Source: JBPESP01 sp051710585
Lineage (GTDB): Bacteria > Pseudomonadota > Gammaproteobacteria > Enterobacterales > Enterobacteriaceae
DNA: 64,000 bases
Assembly: GCA_051710585.1 (NCBI GenBank)
Contig: JBPESP010000001.1
Coordinates: 248,001 to 312,000, forward strand
Direction of reading: 5' to 3'
This document shows, piece by piece, positions 32,621 to 43,989 of this stretch. Numbering within the stretch: position 1 is the stretch's first letter; every line of letters begins with the position of its first letter. The notes under the pieces are model-generated. The model had not been told where the DNA came from. It saw nothing but the letters and a program-made list of their open reading frames with translations, and ran no database searches. Both the position numbers and the translations under genes were made by a program.

Positions 32621-32932
32621 TCACTGTTATCTTTTTTTTATCGCTATCCTAAATGTTAGGAACAATGTATTTTCTATAATATAAAGTTTATTTATAAAAA
32701 ATATTTTATCATTATAAATGAAATTTTGCAAGGGAATTTATCATAGTTAATATTATTAATATTTTGAACGCTTTCTCACTATTATAGTGAGTAGTGAGTT
32801 TGATTCTGCTTTATTTTGGATAGTATTGAGATACTATTTTTATTGCCCTGCTTTAAGATGATGTATTTGTGATACATAACAAGCTTATCGGTAAAAGTGC
32901 GTTTTTTATAAAAATTATAAGGAAGTAAAGTG

Positions 32933-33320
32933 ATGAAAAAGCATGAGTGGAAAAGCTATTATTTTCTGGCTATGATATTGCCATAGATAGAAATAACGGT
33001 GAAAATAAACAAAATAAAATATTGTTGATATCCGCAGGTGTGGTCGAATAAGCGCTATTATAATGTGGTATCTATTCTGCGAATAGGGTTGCGCTAACGT
33101 ACACTTCTGTAAGGTTAAAATTAATATAGACACTTTACTAAGAAGTGTTACGCCTATCTACTCATATCAATCTACATTTTATTACCACTGATCGCGATAT
33201 TGACGGATAGGCTATTGAAATGGGAAAAATCGAGTCTTTAGAGGAAAAAACACTCTTTGGTCTGGTTTATGTTGGATATAGTAACTACTATAACGCAAAA
33301 TTTTGAGCTGCAAGCTCTAT
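32933..33320 (+). pseudogene. yhfA: yhfA pseudogene (OsmC-like protein)
   Basis: yhfA is divergent from crp in E. coli, and the remnant is in the same place. The plus strand reads EWKSYYFLAMI, then NKILLISAG (E. coli MVLMAAGG), VVSILRI, and HINLHFITTDRDIDG (E. coli HINLHFIVTGRDLKD) at about 33168. Frameshifts separate these. YhfA belongs to the OsmC/Ohr fold; its own role in E. coli is not well known. Confidence 0.78.
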
Positions 33321-33852
33321 TGAGAGCAGGAACTGGCTGAATAGGCTACAGGGTAACGGTAATGCGAGAAAAACCGCGAATTGGAATCACCTGGAACGGG
33401 ATGCTATCTCTACTGGTTTAGCTAATGCGTATTTTTCTGGAATTATTTTGAGATGGTGGTTATTTCTGGGCTCTGAAGTGAAACGATGAGTTAGCCTGAA
33501 TCTAATAGTAACTGAGTTACAGAGATTTTATAAATCCTGGAGTCATAAAATAGGTAGGAACCACTCTTCACACTTTAAGTTTCCTGTTTCTCTATTTAGT
33601 CCAGACTAACACATGCCTTATATGAATTTTTTGTATCACTGTAAAATAATGGTTTTGTAGCTCTAGTTAAGCAGTTTTGTAATCTTAAGAAAGATAGCTA
33701 AATTTAATTGAAGCACCTATACGTTTCCATTATATACAACTTATTGATAATATATAAAATATTTTATATATGGTGATCAGAATAAATATTGTTTGGTTTG
33801 TTTGTTTTAATTTTGAGGCATGACTGCTACATAGATAAACTCTATAACTTAC

Positions 33853-33889
33853 CTCTATTATTTAATTTTATCAAAATTAAATAATAGAG
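33853..33889. repeat. Perfect 17-bp inverted repeat, 3-nt loop
   Basis: Arms 33853-33869 and 33873-33889 (core CTCTATTATT / AATAATAGAG) flank ATC. The sequence is AT-rich but exactly complementary over 17 bases. No T-run or neighbouring gene suggests a terminator. Confidence 0.88.
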
Positions 33890-36800
33890 AATTATCGTGA
33901 CTAGCACTATATTAATAGTGGGACCTCTTAATACACAAGAAAGAGGATTACGGCATACAATATCTCTTCCGTAGCTCAAGAGACTGGCATTTTGCATGTT
34001 AAAAGTGTTTAATATCATAAATATTCTGAGGTAAATATGCATTATCGCTAATGCATTTAATGTAGATTTGCGCAGTGTTTTGACGAGTTATTATTTAATC
34101 AAAGTGTTATAATTATGTTTTATACTAAGTAAATTGTTTTACTCGAATTATTAGTGCCCCGAAGGAACTTCTCTGGGCATTAAATAATGAGGACTGTAAA
34201 TTCATCAGATGTATAGTCCGTAAACGTCAAGCATAAAAGTTTTCTTGAGTAGTACATCGATTAATTTGTAGAGCAAGTGCACAAAATCGTTAAAAAGTTA
34301 TATCTTCAATATTTGATAGATATAGCCCTATTAGCCGGCATAATGGAATTATCAAGCGTCGTAATGCTATCATTAAGTTATACGTTAAGTTAGTGATAAT
34401 GAGTTAATCTTTCTTGCACTGCCCAAGTAAAAAGTATGTAGAGCATTAATAATTATCATAGATATATTATTTCCAAATCTATTGTAGTATACAGCTATAC
34501 TGGCAGCGCTTAAAAAGCTACGGCCCGGTAGGGGTTTGGAATAAAGAGTCTGCAAGGGGGTGAGTGAGCCTCTATCTTATTTAGTGCTGAGCGGTTTTAA
34601 AAGAACACATGACAATATATTGACTAAGGGACCTTATAAAGGCAACAGCGCTTTGATGGTATTATATTGCTTTACGCCCTTATTCTGACTGCAGAATATA
34701 CGACCTTATGTTTTCTGTGTTTTTTAGAAACTCATCATGCATTTCAGGTATTCTAGCAAGAATACTATAATAACCAATCCACTATGCTGGCGGCCATACT
34801 TATATACGATAAGATTAATGGTATAATTAAATGGGTTACGATTATCTAAGAGTCAATAGAAAGGGCACCATTTTGGTGCTTAAGGTGTATTAATTGTATT
34901 AGCAGCGGAATTAGGCAAAGATTTCGGTAAATGGCTTCTAGATACACAGCCGGCAAGTTTATAAATATGAAAGTGGCGCATCATCTTATAAACGGACGGT
35001 TATTTATTCTTCACCCTAGAGTAACTCTGGTAATTGAGGGGCGTACCCGCTATTTTATTAAGTATGGACTTCTCATTGATAGAAAATGTTATCACGGTAG
35101 CGGATGAATAGTGTTATGCCCTCCAGGAGAACAACAAGCTATTGTTTTTTTGCAAACTTCAACAACGGCGGTGCGTCAAGACCAAATAAGATACTGAATG
35201 CGGATATCACCGGTATTTATTTCGGCCGAGTATTAAGTATGTTATCGGTTATTCCTGCTAACTACTCGTAAGCGCACAGGCGTTCTTGAGCGGCTAAACG
35301 GGTTTTGCTATGCGGGGTTAGCTCTATATGTTTTTTCAGACCTACAACAGATTGAACTCTGACCTTAATGGCTCACGGATGAGCATATGAGTAAACTGCT
35401 CGTTTTATCGAATATACTCTGTGTTAACAAGAGAAGGACTTAAATTCTGCATAGCAGAAAACGATAGCGATATCGCTCAGCTAGTAGGAACTTAATAAGT
35501 GTCATAAGGAGGTATAGCACCAATATAATCACAGCCCTATATAGCGTTCTGCTAAAAATAACGGTTAATTGATGACACTACTCACCTACATGAGTTCCTT
35601 TTGCTTGAAAGAGAGGAGAACATAAATACCTAAAGGTGGATGAATTGATAGATGTTTTATACTAGGAGAGAAAACGTCTGACATAGACGGGTTATATTAA
35701 GATGCTAAAAGAGTAGTATCTTATAAAGAAGCTTATTGAAGTAGACCGCCAAACAACGATAAGGGTGGCCTTATGATATCTACAATATTACAGATCTCTT
35801 ATCTATGCACTGTGCTTTAACATGCTAATATTGTTTTTGGTTGGTGTTGGTCTTTAGAGTAAAAAAAGCGCTGTAAGCTTGCTAACATTGAATAAACTAG
35901 GTGAAAGTAAATGTGGGGTATCAAAATATAAATTACTCTCGGTGATTAATGCACTCAAGGAAAGCGATTACATCTTTCTACTATTTAAAATATCGATAAT
36001 TAAAAAAAGGTATATTTACTGCATCCGAATATGAAAATGATATTAAGTAGTTTTTAATGAGCAAAGGATATATTGTATGACAATGCAAGAACGTATTTTA
36101 ACTAATAGTGTGCTTAGGCTTTTACAAAAATGGTAAAGTAGTCTATATAATTGATATTAAGCGATGGTATTTTTTTTAAAAGATACCAATAGCTCTACTT
36201 TGATAGTACATCACAATATTTCTTAATTGCGAGATAGAGTACGTCCAGTGGTAGCAGGACGTAAAAGTAAATTCTGTGCAGATCCATCTGGTTAGTATGG
36301 TATCGAAAATAATTAGTGTAGTAGGCAACTAAAACTAGCAGCTAGGGTTATATTTTATTATATACTTTCTGATTTTTTTGGTAAAATGAAAAAGGAGTCG
36401 CCCGCCTTATTGATTACTGACTAAGGCCAAGACAGATAGGTTAAGGCTGTTGTTACTCAAAGCGTTAGAATACGAAGATATTTATTAATTCTCATGGTAG
36501 CTTTTGCTATTTTTATATCGAAGTTGTATTTCAATAAATTGAACTAGAGAATTTATTTTAGGATTTTTTTTTGGCAAAAAAACCACCCATTTTAACTATA
36601 TATGGCCTGGATTTTGGTAAATATTATACTATTGTTCCGCGTCTATATGATTACTTTTTATCGTTGGTTTATTTTTCAATATTTTCAAGACCTTTCTAAT
36701 TCCTTGCTATGGAAGGGAATTGTTTTATAATATTTTATTGTCTGGACAATATAGCTGTTGTTTATCCCTGGTGGAATTTAAACTACCGCTGGCCTTTATT

Positions 36801-38061
36801 AAATCCAGTTTAGAGTTAAACCGGATGCCTTTATTTATTTTTTCGTTTTTTGTAAAAATACGATATACTATGCTTAAGTCTGTTCAGCCGTTGCGCATCT
36901 TTAAAAGCAATTGAATTCTAGTTTTCAGTTTCTTTCACAAAAGAAAGTAATTAAATAAATGCAATTCTTGCCATGGAGAAGAGACCCCTTACCGCTATAT
37001 TCTATTACTCGATCCCTATCGAGTTATCATCCTACCAATGATCTCGGAAATACTTAACCTAGTGAAATTTATTGGTTGTCTCAACAATATTTTTTGTATA
37101 AAAGTGGAATAGACTAGAAAACTGTTTGATTATTCTGTTTAAGCTTGCTTTACGCTAAAAGGGATGGCCACGATACCGAAAACTATATTTGATTACGGTA
37201 TTTCGTAGGTATCACTTGGACACCACTCTACTAACTATAATATGTCTATCGCCTATTAAACATAATTAGTATTTTTGCTAAAATAGATTTTCATCCATTC
37301 CTTAGCTGCCGCTATTAATGATGCTATTATGGCTCTCATAATAGCACAGAGTCCTTTTTTGTAAAAGGGGATTATGGTTTTCATTAAAAACCGATATTCG
37401 GCTTATTTTGCTATAATCGTATTTTTTATTTTTTGAGGTGAGCTATACTATGAGTCGTTTGAAATTATTTATATAAATATCGTAAGTATTGCTTGTGGGG
37501 TAAGCTTCTGCCACGCTGGTGCTAAACATGACGCATTATAGTAATCCAATGCAATTAGTTATTCTGGTGTAAGAATTAAGATTGAGCTATTTTCTGTAAT
37601 GTTTTCTTTATCAATGTACACAATGGGGTACGTAGGTAGGTGAAAATTTTGCTATGCTTTTGTTTTATTTATTGCGTTATCAACTTGAGCGCATTAAAGC
37701 TGTTGAATTATATAAAATATTTAAATAATTTTCATGGAAATTATTTAAATAGCTTTCTTACTCTAAAGAACTGACTAACTACTTAATAGAGATAAAAAGC
37801 GGACAGAGTATACTGTGCATTTTAGCTCTATTAAATTAATTCTCATCAAGACTGTTAACTATTTTGAATTCATTCAGGAGGGGAATTCGTATTAATAGCA
37901 TTAACGTTATCGAGAAATTTCTTTTTGCCTCTTCTCCATCAGAGAGATGGATTTAATAGAACGCTTAACAATGAAATCTATCATAGCTGCAATCCGAACA
38001 AAATAGCAATGTTTCTATAGGCGTAAGGAAACGTATGATGATAAAAGTTTGCACGTAATAT

Positions 38062-38105
38062 TACTTAGGCTGTCTACTTCCTAACTTTAGTAGGCAGCCT
38101 AAGTA
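38062..38105. repeat. 16-bp inverted repeat with one mismatch
   Basis: TACTTAGGCTGTCTAC (38062-38077) pairs with GTAGGCAGCCTAAGTA (38090-38105) with a single T-G pair, around a 12-nt loop. It lies about 560 bp before leuS. It might once have been a terminator; no gene feeding it is recognisable. Confidence 0.75.
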
Positions 38106-38662
38106 GGTTAGTTACGTCCTTGAATAATTTTTTTTCATTCTAACTGCGTACGATCGCTCTAAAATTCGCTAGCTACTACCACTAGCTACTACCATAAGTT
38201 CCCTCTGATTACTCGAAGAGTTATACCTTTATCTTGTTCATGTTCTTTAATTTCCAGGGAAAGATTGATGCTGTTCAGCAGAGTCACTGGATCAGGCATC
38301 CGCTTCTCAAGTTATCGATATCCCGTTTCTCTTGCCCTAGTCGCTAAGGAAGCTAAAGTAAGCAATTAATTTTAATGTTGCGCGATTTTATTTATTATTT
38401 CTTTATTAACTAGTATCGCGGAGGGGTTTCGTTTTAATTATTTTCATTATTTTAGTTAAAAATGATCTTTGTGCTCGTTGTAGCCCCTCGAGCACGGTGG
38501 ATTTATCGCGCTTCTTGGAATATCGGCAGAAAAAGCCAAGTCAGGTAACTGAGTGTTGTTACCATTGTCGTTTCTCAGCTATGCTAGGCGGATCCTATAA
38601 TTATGTTTCATACGCTTCTTGCCTAAGTGTCGCTGTATTTTATTTAAGGATTACTAGTTGTT

Positions 38663-41245
38663 ATGCAAAAGCTTTATCGCCCGGAAGAGATAGAATTCAC
38701 TGTCCAGCAATACTGGCGTGAAAACGAAACGTTCAAGGCTAAAGAAGACCCTACTAAAAAAAAGTATTATTGCCTTTCCATGCTGCCTTATCCTTCCGGT
38801 CACTTACATATGGGGCATGTCCGAAACTATACCATCGGTGATGTGATAGCTCGCTATCAGCGTATGCTAGGTAAAAACGTTCTGCAGCCTATTGGTTGGG
38901 ATGCGTTTGGTCTGCCTGCTGAAGGGGCCGCGCTAAAAAATAACACTGCGCCTGCCCTCTGGATCTATGCCAATATCGATTATATGAAGAACCAGCTGAA
39001 ACTGTTGGGGTTTGCTTACGACTGGAGCCGTGAAATCACCACTTGCCGTCCGGAGTATTATCGCTGGGAGCAGTGGTTTTTTACCCGCCTGTATAAAAAC
39101 GGGCTTGTGTATAATAAAAAATCCGCAGTTAACTGGTGCCCACAGGATCAGACAGTACTAGCTAATGAACAGGTTATCAACGGCTGCTGTTGGCGTTGTA
39201 ACACTAAGGTCGAGCGCAAAGAAATACCGCAGTGGTTCGTGAAAATTACTGCCTATGCTGATCAGCTTTTATACGATTTGGACAAGCTAGAGAGCTGGCC
39301 AGAACAGGTAAAAACCATGCAGCGTAACTGGATTGGGCGCTCGGAGGGGGTTGAAATTACGTTCCAGGTCGCAGGTAGCGAAGAGACGCTAACGGTCTAC
39401 ACTACGCGTCCGGACACTTTTATGGGTACAACTTATATTGCGATAGCAGCGGATCATCCCTTTTCATTGCAGGTAGCAGCGTCCAATCTAGTCCTAGCTG
39501 ATTTTATTCAGGAATGCCATCTAACAAAAGTAATGGAATCGGATTTGGCTACAATGGAAAAAAAAGGAATGCCTACTGGCCTACATGTGATACATCCGTT
39601 AACCGGCAAAATATTGCCGATCTGGGTCGCTAATTTTGTGCTAATGGATTATGGCACGGGTGTGATTATGGCGGTGCCGGGGCATGATCAGCGCGATTTT
39701 GAGTTTGCCCGTAAATATAACTTACCGGTAAAACCGGTTATCCGTAATGCCGACGGTAGCGAGCCGGATCTTAGTGTTCAGGCGATGACCGAAAAAGGCG
39801 TTCTATTTAATTCTGGTGAATTTAATGGTTTATCTTTCCAAGCGGGTTTTAATGCCGTCACTAATGCACTAGTTGCACAGGGCATCGGCGCACGCAAGGT
39901 AAACTATCGCCTACGTGATTGGGGTGTTTCACGCCAGCGTTACTGGGGCGCACCTATTCCGATGATGACGCTTGAAGACACTAGCGTCGTGCCAATCCCG
40001 GAAGCTCAGCTTCCTGTAGTTCTGCCGGAAGACGTATTAATGAACGGGATTTCCAATCCGCTGAAAGCTGACCCGGGCTGGGCAAAAACCACTTACGCTG
40101 GTCAGCCAGCACTGCGTGAAACCGATACTTTTGATACCTTCATGGAATCTTCTTGGTATTATGCACGCTATACGTGTCCCGATTATGACCACGGTATGCT
40201 TGATTCAGACGCCGCCAACTATTGGTTGCCAGTGGATCAGTATATAGGCGGCATTGAACATGCGATTATGCATCTTATGTATTTCCGTTTTTATCACAAG
40301 CTGCTGCGCGACGCGGGGCTGGTTACCTCCGACGAACCAGCTAAGCGTTTGCTGTGCCAGGGGATGGTGCTAGCAGATGCCTTCTACTATTTAACTACCA
40401 ACGGTACGCGTATCTGGGTTTCACCGGCGAATGTTAGCGTGGAACGGGATGAGAAGGGCCACATTGTAAAAGCAACTGATGATAGGGGCCGCGAGCTGGT
40501 GTACGTCGGCATGAGTAAAATGTCAAAATCAAAAAATAACGGTATTGACCCGCAGGAAATGGTAGAGAAATACGGCGCAGATACAATACGTCTATTCATA
40601 ATGTTTGCTTCACCGCCGGAAATGACGCTTGAATGGCAGGAATCTGGTGTGGAGGGCGCTAACCGATTTCTGAAGCGGGTTTGGAAACTAGCCTATGAAC
40701 ATACTCAGCAGGGTCCGGTGTACCCATTGGATATCGCTGCCCTGAACTATGAACAAAAGGCGATATACCGCGAGGTGCATAAAACTATCGCTAAAGTCAC
40801 TGATAATATTGGTCGCCGTCAGACTTTTAACAGAGCTATTGCTGCTATTATGGGATTAATAAACAACCTAGTACGCATGCCGCAAAATACCGAGCAGGAT
40901 CGTGCTTTGTTGCAAGAGGCACTGTTAACAGTTGTGAGGATGCTTTATCCTTTTACTCCGCATACCTGCTTTATGCTCTGGCGTGGGCTGGGCGGAGAGG
41001 GGGATATTGATAATGCGCCCTGGCCAATCGCAGATGAGACCGCTATGATAGAAGATGCTAAGCTGGTGATCATTCAGGTTAACGGAAAGCTGCGAGGTAA
41101 GATTACCGTGCCCGTAGATGCTGACGAAGCTTTGGTTCGTGAGCGTGCTTCTCAGGAAAATTTGGTAGCAAAGCATCTTGAAGGAACCACCCTACGCAAA
41201 GTGATTTATGTGCCAGGCAAATTGCTTAACCTGGTTGTGGAATAA
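38663..41245 (+). CDS. leuS: Leucyl-tRNA synthetase
   Basis: This class I synthetase charges tRNA-Leu. At 860 residues it equals E. coli LeuS and aligns end to end. The HIGH motif appears as HMGH at 49-52, KMSKS at about 619-623, and the CP1 editing domain lies between (about 225-420) with TVYTTRPDTFMG and the HDQRD motif that holds the editing aspartate. The zinc-binding-like CCWRCNTK region is kept. TAAGGA lies about 12 nt before the ATG. It opens a tight run with lptE, holA and nadD, the same order as in E. coli. Confidence 0.99.
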   Translation: MQKLYRPEEIEFTVQQYWRENETFKAKEDPTKKKYYCLSMLPYPSGHLHMGHVRNYTIGDVIARYQRMLGKNVLQPIGWDAFGLPAEGAALKNNTAPALWIYANIDYMKNQLKLLGFAYDWSREITTCRPEYYRWEQWFFTRLYKNGLVYNKKSAVNWCPQDQTVLANEQVINGCCWRCNTKVERKEIPQWFVKITAYADQLLYDLDKLESWPEQVKTMQRNWIGRSEGVEITFQVAGSEETLTVYTTRPDTFMGTTYIAIAADHPFSLQVAASNLVLADFIQECHLTKVMESDLATMEKKGMPTGLHVIHPLTGKILPIWVANFVLMDYGTGVIMAVPGHDQRDFEFARKYNLPVKPVIRNADGSEPDLSVQAMTEKGVLFNSGEFNGLSFQAGFNAVTNALVAQGIGARKVNYRLRDWGVSRQRYWGAPIPMMTLEDTSVVPIPEAQLPVVLPEDVLMNGISNPLKADPGWAKTTYAGQPALRETDTFDTFMESSWYYARYTCPDYDHGMLDSDAANYWLPVDQYIGGIEHAIMHLMYFRFYHKLLRDAGLVTSDEPAKRLLCQGMVLADAFYYLTTNGTRIWVSPANVSVERDEKGHIVKATDDRGRELVYVGMSKMSKSKNNGIDPQEMVEKYGADTIRLFIMFASPPEMTLEWQESGVEGANRFLKRVWKLAYEHTQQGPVYPLDIAALNYEQKAIYREVHKTIAKVTDNIGRRQTFNRAIAAIMGLINNLVRMPQNTEQDRALLQEALLTVVRMLYPFTPHTCFMLWRGLGGEGDIDNAPWPIADETAMIEDAKLVIIQVNGKLRGKITVPVDADEALVRERASQENLVAKHLEGTTLRKVIYVPGKLLNLVVE

Positions 41246-41266
41246 TAATAATTAGAAAGAGATATT

Positions 41267-41788
41267 GTGCGGTATTGTATTTTAGCACTTCTATTGGGGT
41301 TGGCTATGATGACAACTGCCGGCTGTGGTTATCACTTATGCGGCATCACAGTTCAGATGCCGAGTGAAATGAAAACCATGATCCTGAATAGTAATGATCC
41401 TTACGGATCGCTTGCCCGCGCAATTCGGGCGGAACTACGTCTAAACGATGTAATGCTAATTGCAGACCCTGAGGATAAAAAGAATACGCTGCCGTCGCTA
41501 TACATTGTCAATTCATCGGAAAATCGGGTCACTTCTTCGGTATTTCAAAATGGTAAAACTGCCGAATACCAGATAGCGTTGAGGATGCACGCCCAGGTCT
41601 TGATGCCTAGCAAAGATTACTATCTTATTGACGTTAAGGTTTCTCGTTCGTTCTTCGATAACCCGCTGACGGCGTTGGCGAAGGATGCTGAAGAGGATAT
41701 TATTCGACAGGAGATGCACCAGAAGGCTGCGCAGCAGCTTGTCCGAAAGCTGCTAGCAGTAGCGCATGCCGCGAAAAAAAATGGATAA
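41267..41788 (+). CDS. lptE: LPS-assembly lipoprotein LptE
   Basis: LptE plugs the LptD barrel and helps insert lipopolysaccharide into the outer membrane. The start is GTG at 41267, with AGAAAGAGA upstream. A signal peptide (residues 1-19) ends in the lipobox TAGC, and C20 would be lipidated. The product has 173 residues, about 20 fewer than E. coli, lacking the low-complexity tail. The family segments KTAEYQIALRMHAQVL and SRSFFDNPLTALAKD are clear. It lies 21 bp after leuS and about 50 bp before holA. Its presence implies the cell still makes an LPS outer membrane (inference). Confidence 0.94.
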   Translation: MRYCILALLLGLAMMTTAGCGYHLCGITVQMPSEMKTMILNSNDPYGSLARAIRAELRLNDVMLIADPEDKKNTLPSLYIVNSSENRVTSSVFQNGKTAEYQIALRMHAQVLMPSKDYYLIDVKVSRSFFDNPLTALAKDAEEDIIRQEMHQKAAQQLVRKLLAVAHAAKKNG

Positions 41789-41837
41789 GGCGTCAGTTTC
41801 TTGATGACTCTTCGTCTACTAAAAAGTGGTTACCGTC

Positions 41838-42869
41838 ATGATACGGTTGTATGCTGAGCAATTGACTACGCAAGTACAGGGAGCATTGCGCCCATGTTAT
41901 TTACTGTTTGGTAATGATCTATTCCTTCTACAGGAAAGCCAGGATTGCATTCGTAAATTGGCACAAGGGCAGCAATTCAACGAGTATTTTAGCGTTACGT
42001 TAGACGTTTACACTAATTGGGATGATATTTTCAGTGTGTGCCAGATGCGTAGCCTGTTTGCTATCCGTCAAATGCTGTTACTTATCCTGCCGACCGGCAA
42101 TATTGATGTCCCCATTGCGGAAAAAATGCTCCAGCTAGCGTCACTGTTGAATGAGGATGTACTCTTGATTCTGCGTGGCGGTAAGCTGAGCCGCGCCACT
42201 GAGAACAGTGCCTGGTTTAAAGCGCTCAGTCAAAACGGAGTGCTCGTGAGCTGCGTCACGCCGGAGCAAGCGCAGATGCCGCGCTGGGTGGCACGGCGTG
42301 CCGAGCGAATGAAGTTGACACTGGATGATGCTGCTTGTCAGTTATTATGTTACTATTACGAGGGTAACCTGCAGGCTTTAGTCCAGGCGCTGGAACGTTT
42401 ATCGCTGCTTTATCCTAAAGGCAATCTGACGCTGCCGCAAGTTACAGCGACAGTGAATAAGGCCGGGCACTTCACACCGTTTCAGTGGGTTGACGCTTCT
42501 CTGGCAGGTAAAAACAAACGCGCCATGTATATTTTGCGGCAGTTGCGGTTAGAATCCATGGAACCGATAATACTATTACGCAGTATCCAGCGCGAAGTTC
42601 TGCTTCTGCTGATGCTAAAAAGGCAAGTGGCCACTATGCCGGTGCATACTCTATTCGATCACTACAATGTCTGGCGGAATCGCCGGACGTTCCTGACGCA
42701 GGTCATAAAACGGCTTACTCTGTCGCAGTTACGCGATACGGTGGCACTTATGATGAAAATCGAATTGGCGCTTAAACAGGATCATAATTACCCTGTATGG
42801 CCTGCTTTTAGCGCGTTAACGTTATTGTTATGTGGTAAATCGCTGCCAGTGGCAATATTTAATGTCTAA
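41838..42869 (+). CDS. holA: DNA polymerase III delta subunit HolA
   Basis: HolA (delta) opens the beta clamp in the clamp-loader complex. I choose ATG 41838 because it gives MIRLYAEQL, as in E. coli, and exactly the family length of 343 residues; the frame is open to a GTG at 41826. Conserved stretches include LFGNDLFLLQES (18-30 region), YYEGNLQALVQALERLSLLY and TPFQWVDASLAGK. The stop overlaps the nadD start (42862-42869). The ribosome site before ATG is weak, so coupling to lptE translation is likely. Confidence 0.95.
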   Translation: MIRLYAEQLTTQVQGALRPCYLLFGNDLFLLQESQDCIRKLAQGQQFNEYFSVTLDVYTNWDDIFSVCQMRSLFAIRQMLLLILPTGNIDVPIAEKMLQLASLLNEDVLLILRGGKLSRATENSAWFKALSQNGVLVSCVTPEQAQMPRWVARRAERMKLTLDDAACQLLCYYYEGNLQALVQALERLSLLYPKGNLTLPQVTATVNKAGHFTPFQWVDASLAGKNKRAMYILRQLRLESMEPIILLRSIQREVLLLLMLKRQVATMPVHTLFDHYNVWRNRRTFLTQVIKRLTLSQLRDTVALMMKIELALKQDHNYPVWPAFSALTLLLCGKSLPVAIFNV

Positions 42870-43515
42870 AAACCCAATAATTGCCTTTTACGGTGGAACC
42901 TTCGACCCTATTCATTATGGTCACCTGCGACCGGTCATCACGTTGGCACGCCTTATTAAGCTGCAGCGGGTAATCTTGCTACCGAACAATATCCCGCCAC
43001 ACCGGCCGCAGCCTGTGGCGTCTGTACAGCAGCGGGTAGCGATGGTGCAGCTGGCGATTGCTGAATTTCCTGATTCCTTATTTATTCTTGATGAACGTGA
43101 ACTCCGGTGCCAAACAGCTTCTTATACAGTAGAAACGTTTAAAGCTCTACGCTGCGAGTATGGCCCGGATGTGCCGCTGGGTTTCATTATTGGCCAGGAT
43201 TCGCTGCTGACGCTTCTGCAGTGGCACTGCGGCATGAAATTACCGACATTGTGTCATCTGTTGGTGTGCGCTCGCCCTGGTTATGATGACGGGCCACCTA
43301 ATGAGCGCAATAATTTCTGGTTTACCCCCCGATTAACTATCGATTTGCAGGCTCTTCAAAGGCGTCCGGCTGGGCTTGTTTATTGCGCATCCACTCCACA
43401 ACTGGCTATTTCTGCCAGCGACATCCGCATGCGGTATAAGGAAGGTCGCACTTGCGACGGCCTGCTCCCTCTCTCGGTACAAGGATATATTAACGCGCAG
43501 GGTTTATACCGTTAG
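42862..43515 (+). CDS. nadD: Nicotinate-nucleotide adenylyltransferase NadD
   Basis: NadD adenylates nicotinate mononucleotide to deamido-NAD, which is essential for both de novo and salvage NAD synthesis. With the start at 42862 (MSKNPIIAFYGG) the product is 217 residues (213 in E. coli); the longer frame to 42832 adds ten residues not seen in the family and lies inside holA. The nucleotidyltransferase motif GGTFDPIHYGH is at 11-21, and the C-terminal ISASDIRMR matches the ISxTxxR motif. The next operon genes rsfS and rlmH are dead, so this is now the distal gene. Confidence 0.97.
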   Translation: MSKNPIIAFYGGTFDPIHYGHLRPVITLARLIKLQRVILLPNNIPPHRPQPVASVQQRVAMVQLAIAEFPDSLFILDERELRCQTASYTVETFKALRCEYGPDVPLGFIIGQDSLLTLLQWHCGMKLPTLCHLLVCARPGYDDGPPNERNNFWFTPRLTIDLQALQRRPAGLVYCASTPQLAISASDIRMRYKEGRTCDGLLPLSVQGYINAQGLYR

Positions 43516-43654
43516 TGTGTGCATATATATTATGCGATTTTTTCGCAGGTATGCCATAACATTGTTAACCTCTGTTTGTGATCAACTAACGGGAATGGAA
43601 AATATCCCATTAACTAGCATGCTTCTCAGCCTGCCACGTGCGAAGCGCAGTGGA

Positions 43655-43975
43655 ATGGAACTTTTGCTTAAAACCATCTAATAAAATTTTATTGTTGATA
43701 AGATAGATGATTTGAAGGGAAGAATATTATTACCTGTAACATGTGTTGGATAATTAAGCATTATGAATTGTATGGTGATTATACTGAGATATTCAGCCAT
43801 CATGTTATGTCTATTGCTAACCATGTGGTACAAACGCCTCCAGCTGCGATCGCCCTGATGCTGTTTAGGCATAGAGATGGGAGAATGCTATCAACTAGAT
43901 CCTAGTCGACCTGAATGATTTTGATTGTGTATGTTATATAGGAAGAAAATTTCTATCTGTATAAGCTTAACAAGC
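43655..43975 (+). pseudogene. rsfS: rsfS pseudogene (ribosomal silencing factor)
   Basis: RsfS binds L14 and blocks subunit joining in starvation. Readable pieces are IVDKIDDLKG at about 43692 (E. coli VIDKIDDLKG), HHVMSIANHVVQTPPAA at about 43797 (E. coli RHVMSIADHVVQESRAA), and a tail ILIVYVI*EENFYLYKLNK matching VIVHVMQEESRRLYELEKL. Small shifts and stops lie between. It has the expected place between nadD and rlmH. Confidence 0.9.
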
Positions 43976-43989
43976 CCTTAGATTAGGGG

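Larger units (their letters stand above)
33321..38662. other. 5.3 kb decayed block B/C joint
   Basis: This joins the E. coli crp-yhfA region to the leuS region, which are far apart in E. coli. I could name no gene in it. A GC-richer patch at 34960-35400 reads in part as coding (plus strand MKVAHHLINGRLFILHPRVT, then NGGASRPNKILNADITG in another frame), but the family is unknown. Hairpins lie at 33853-33889 and 38062-38105. Open frames at 33842-34042 and 36720-36914 look spurious. Confidence 0.5.
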
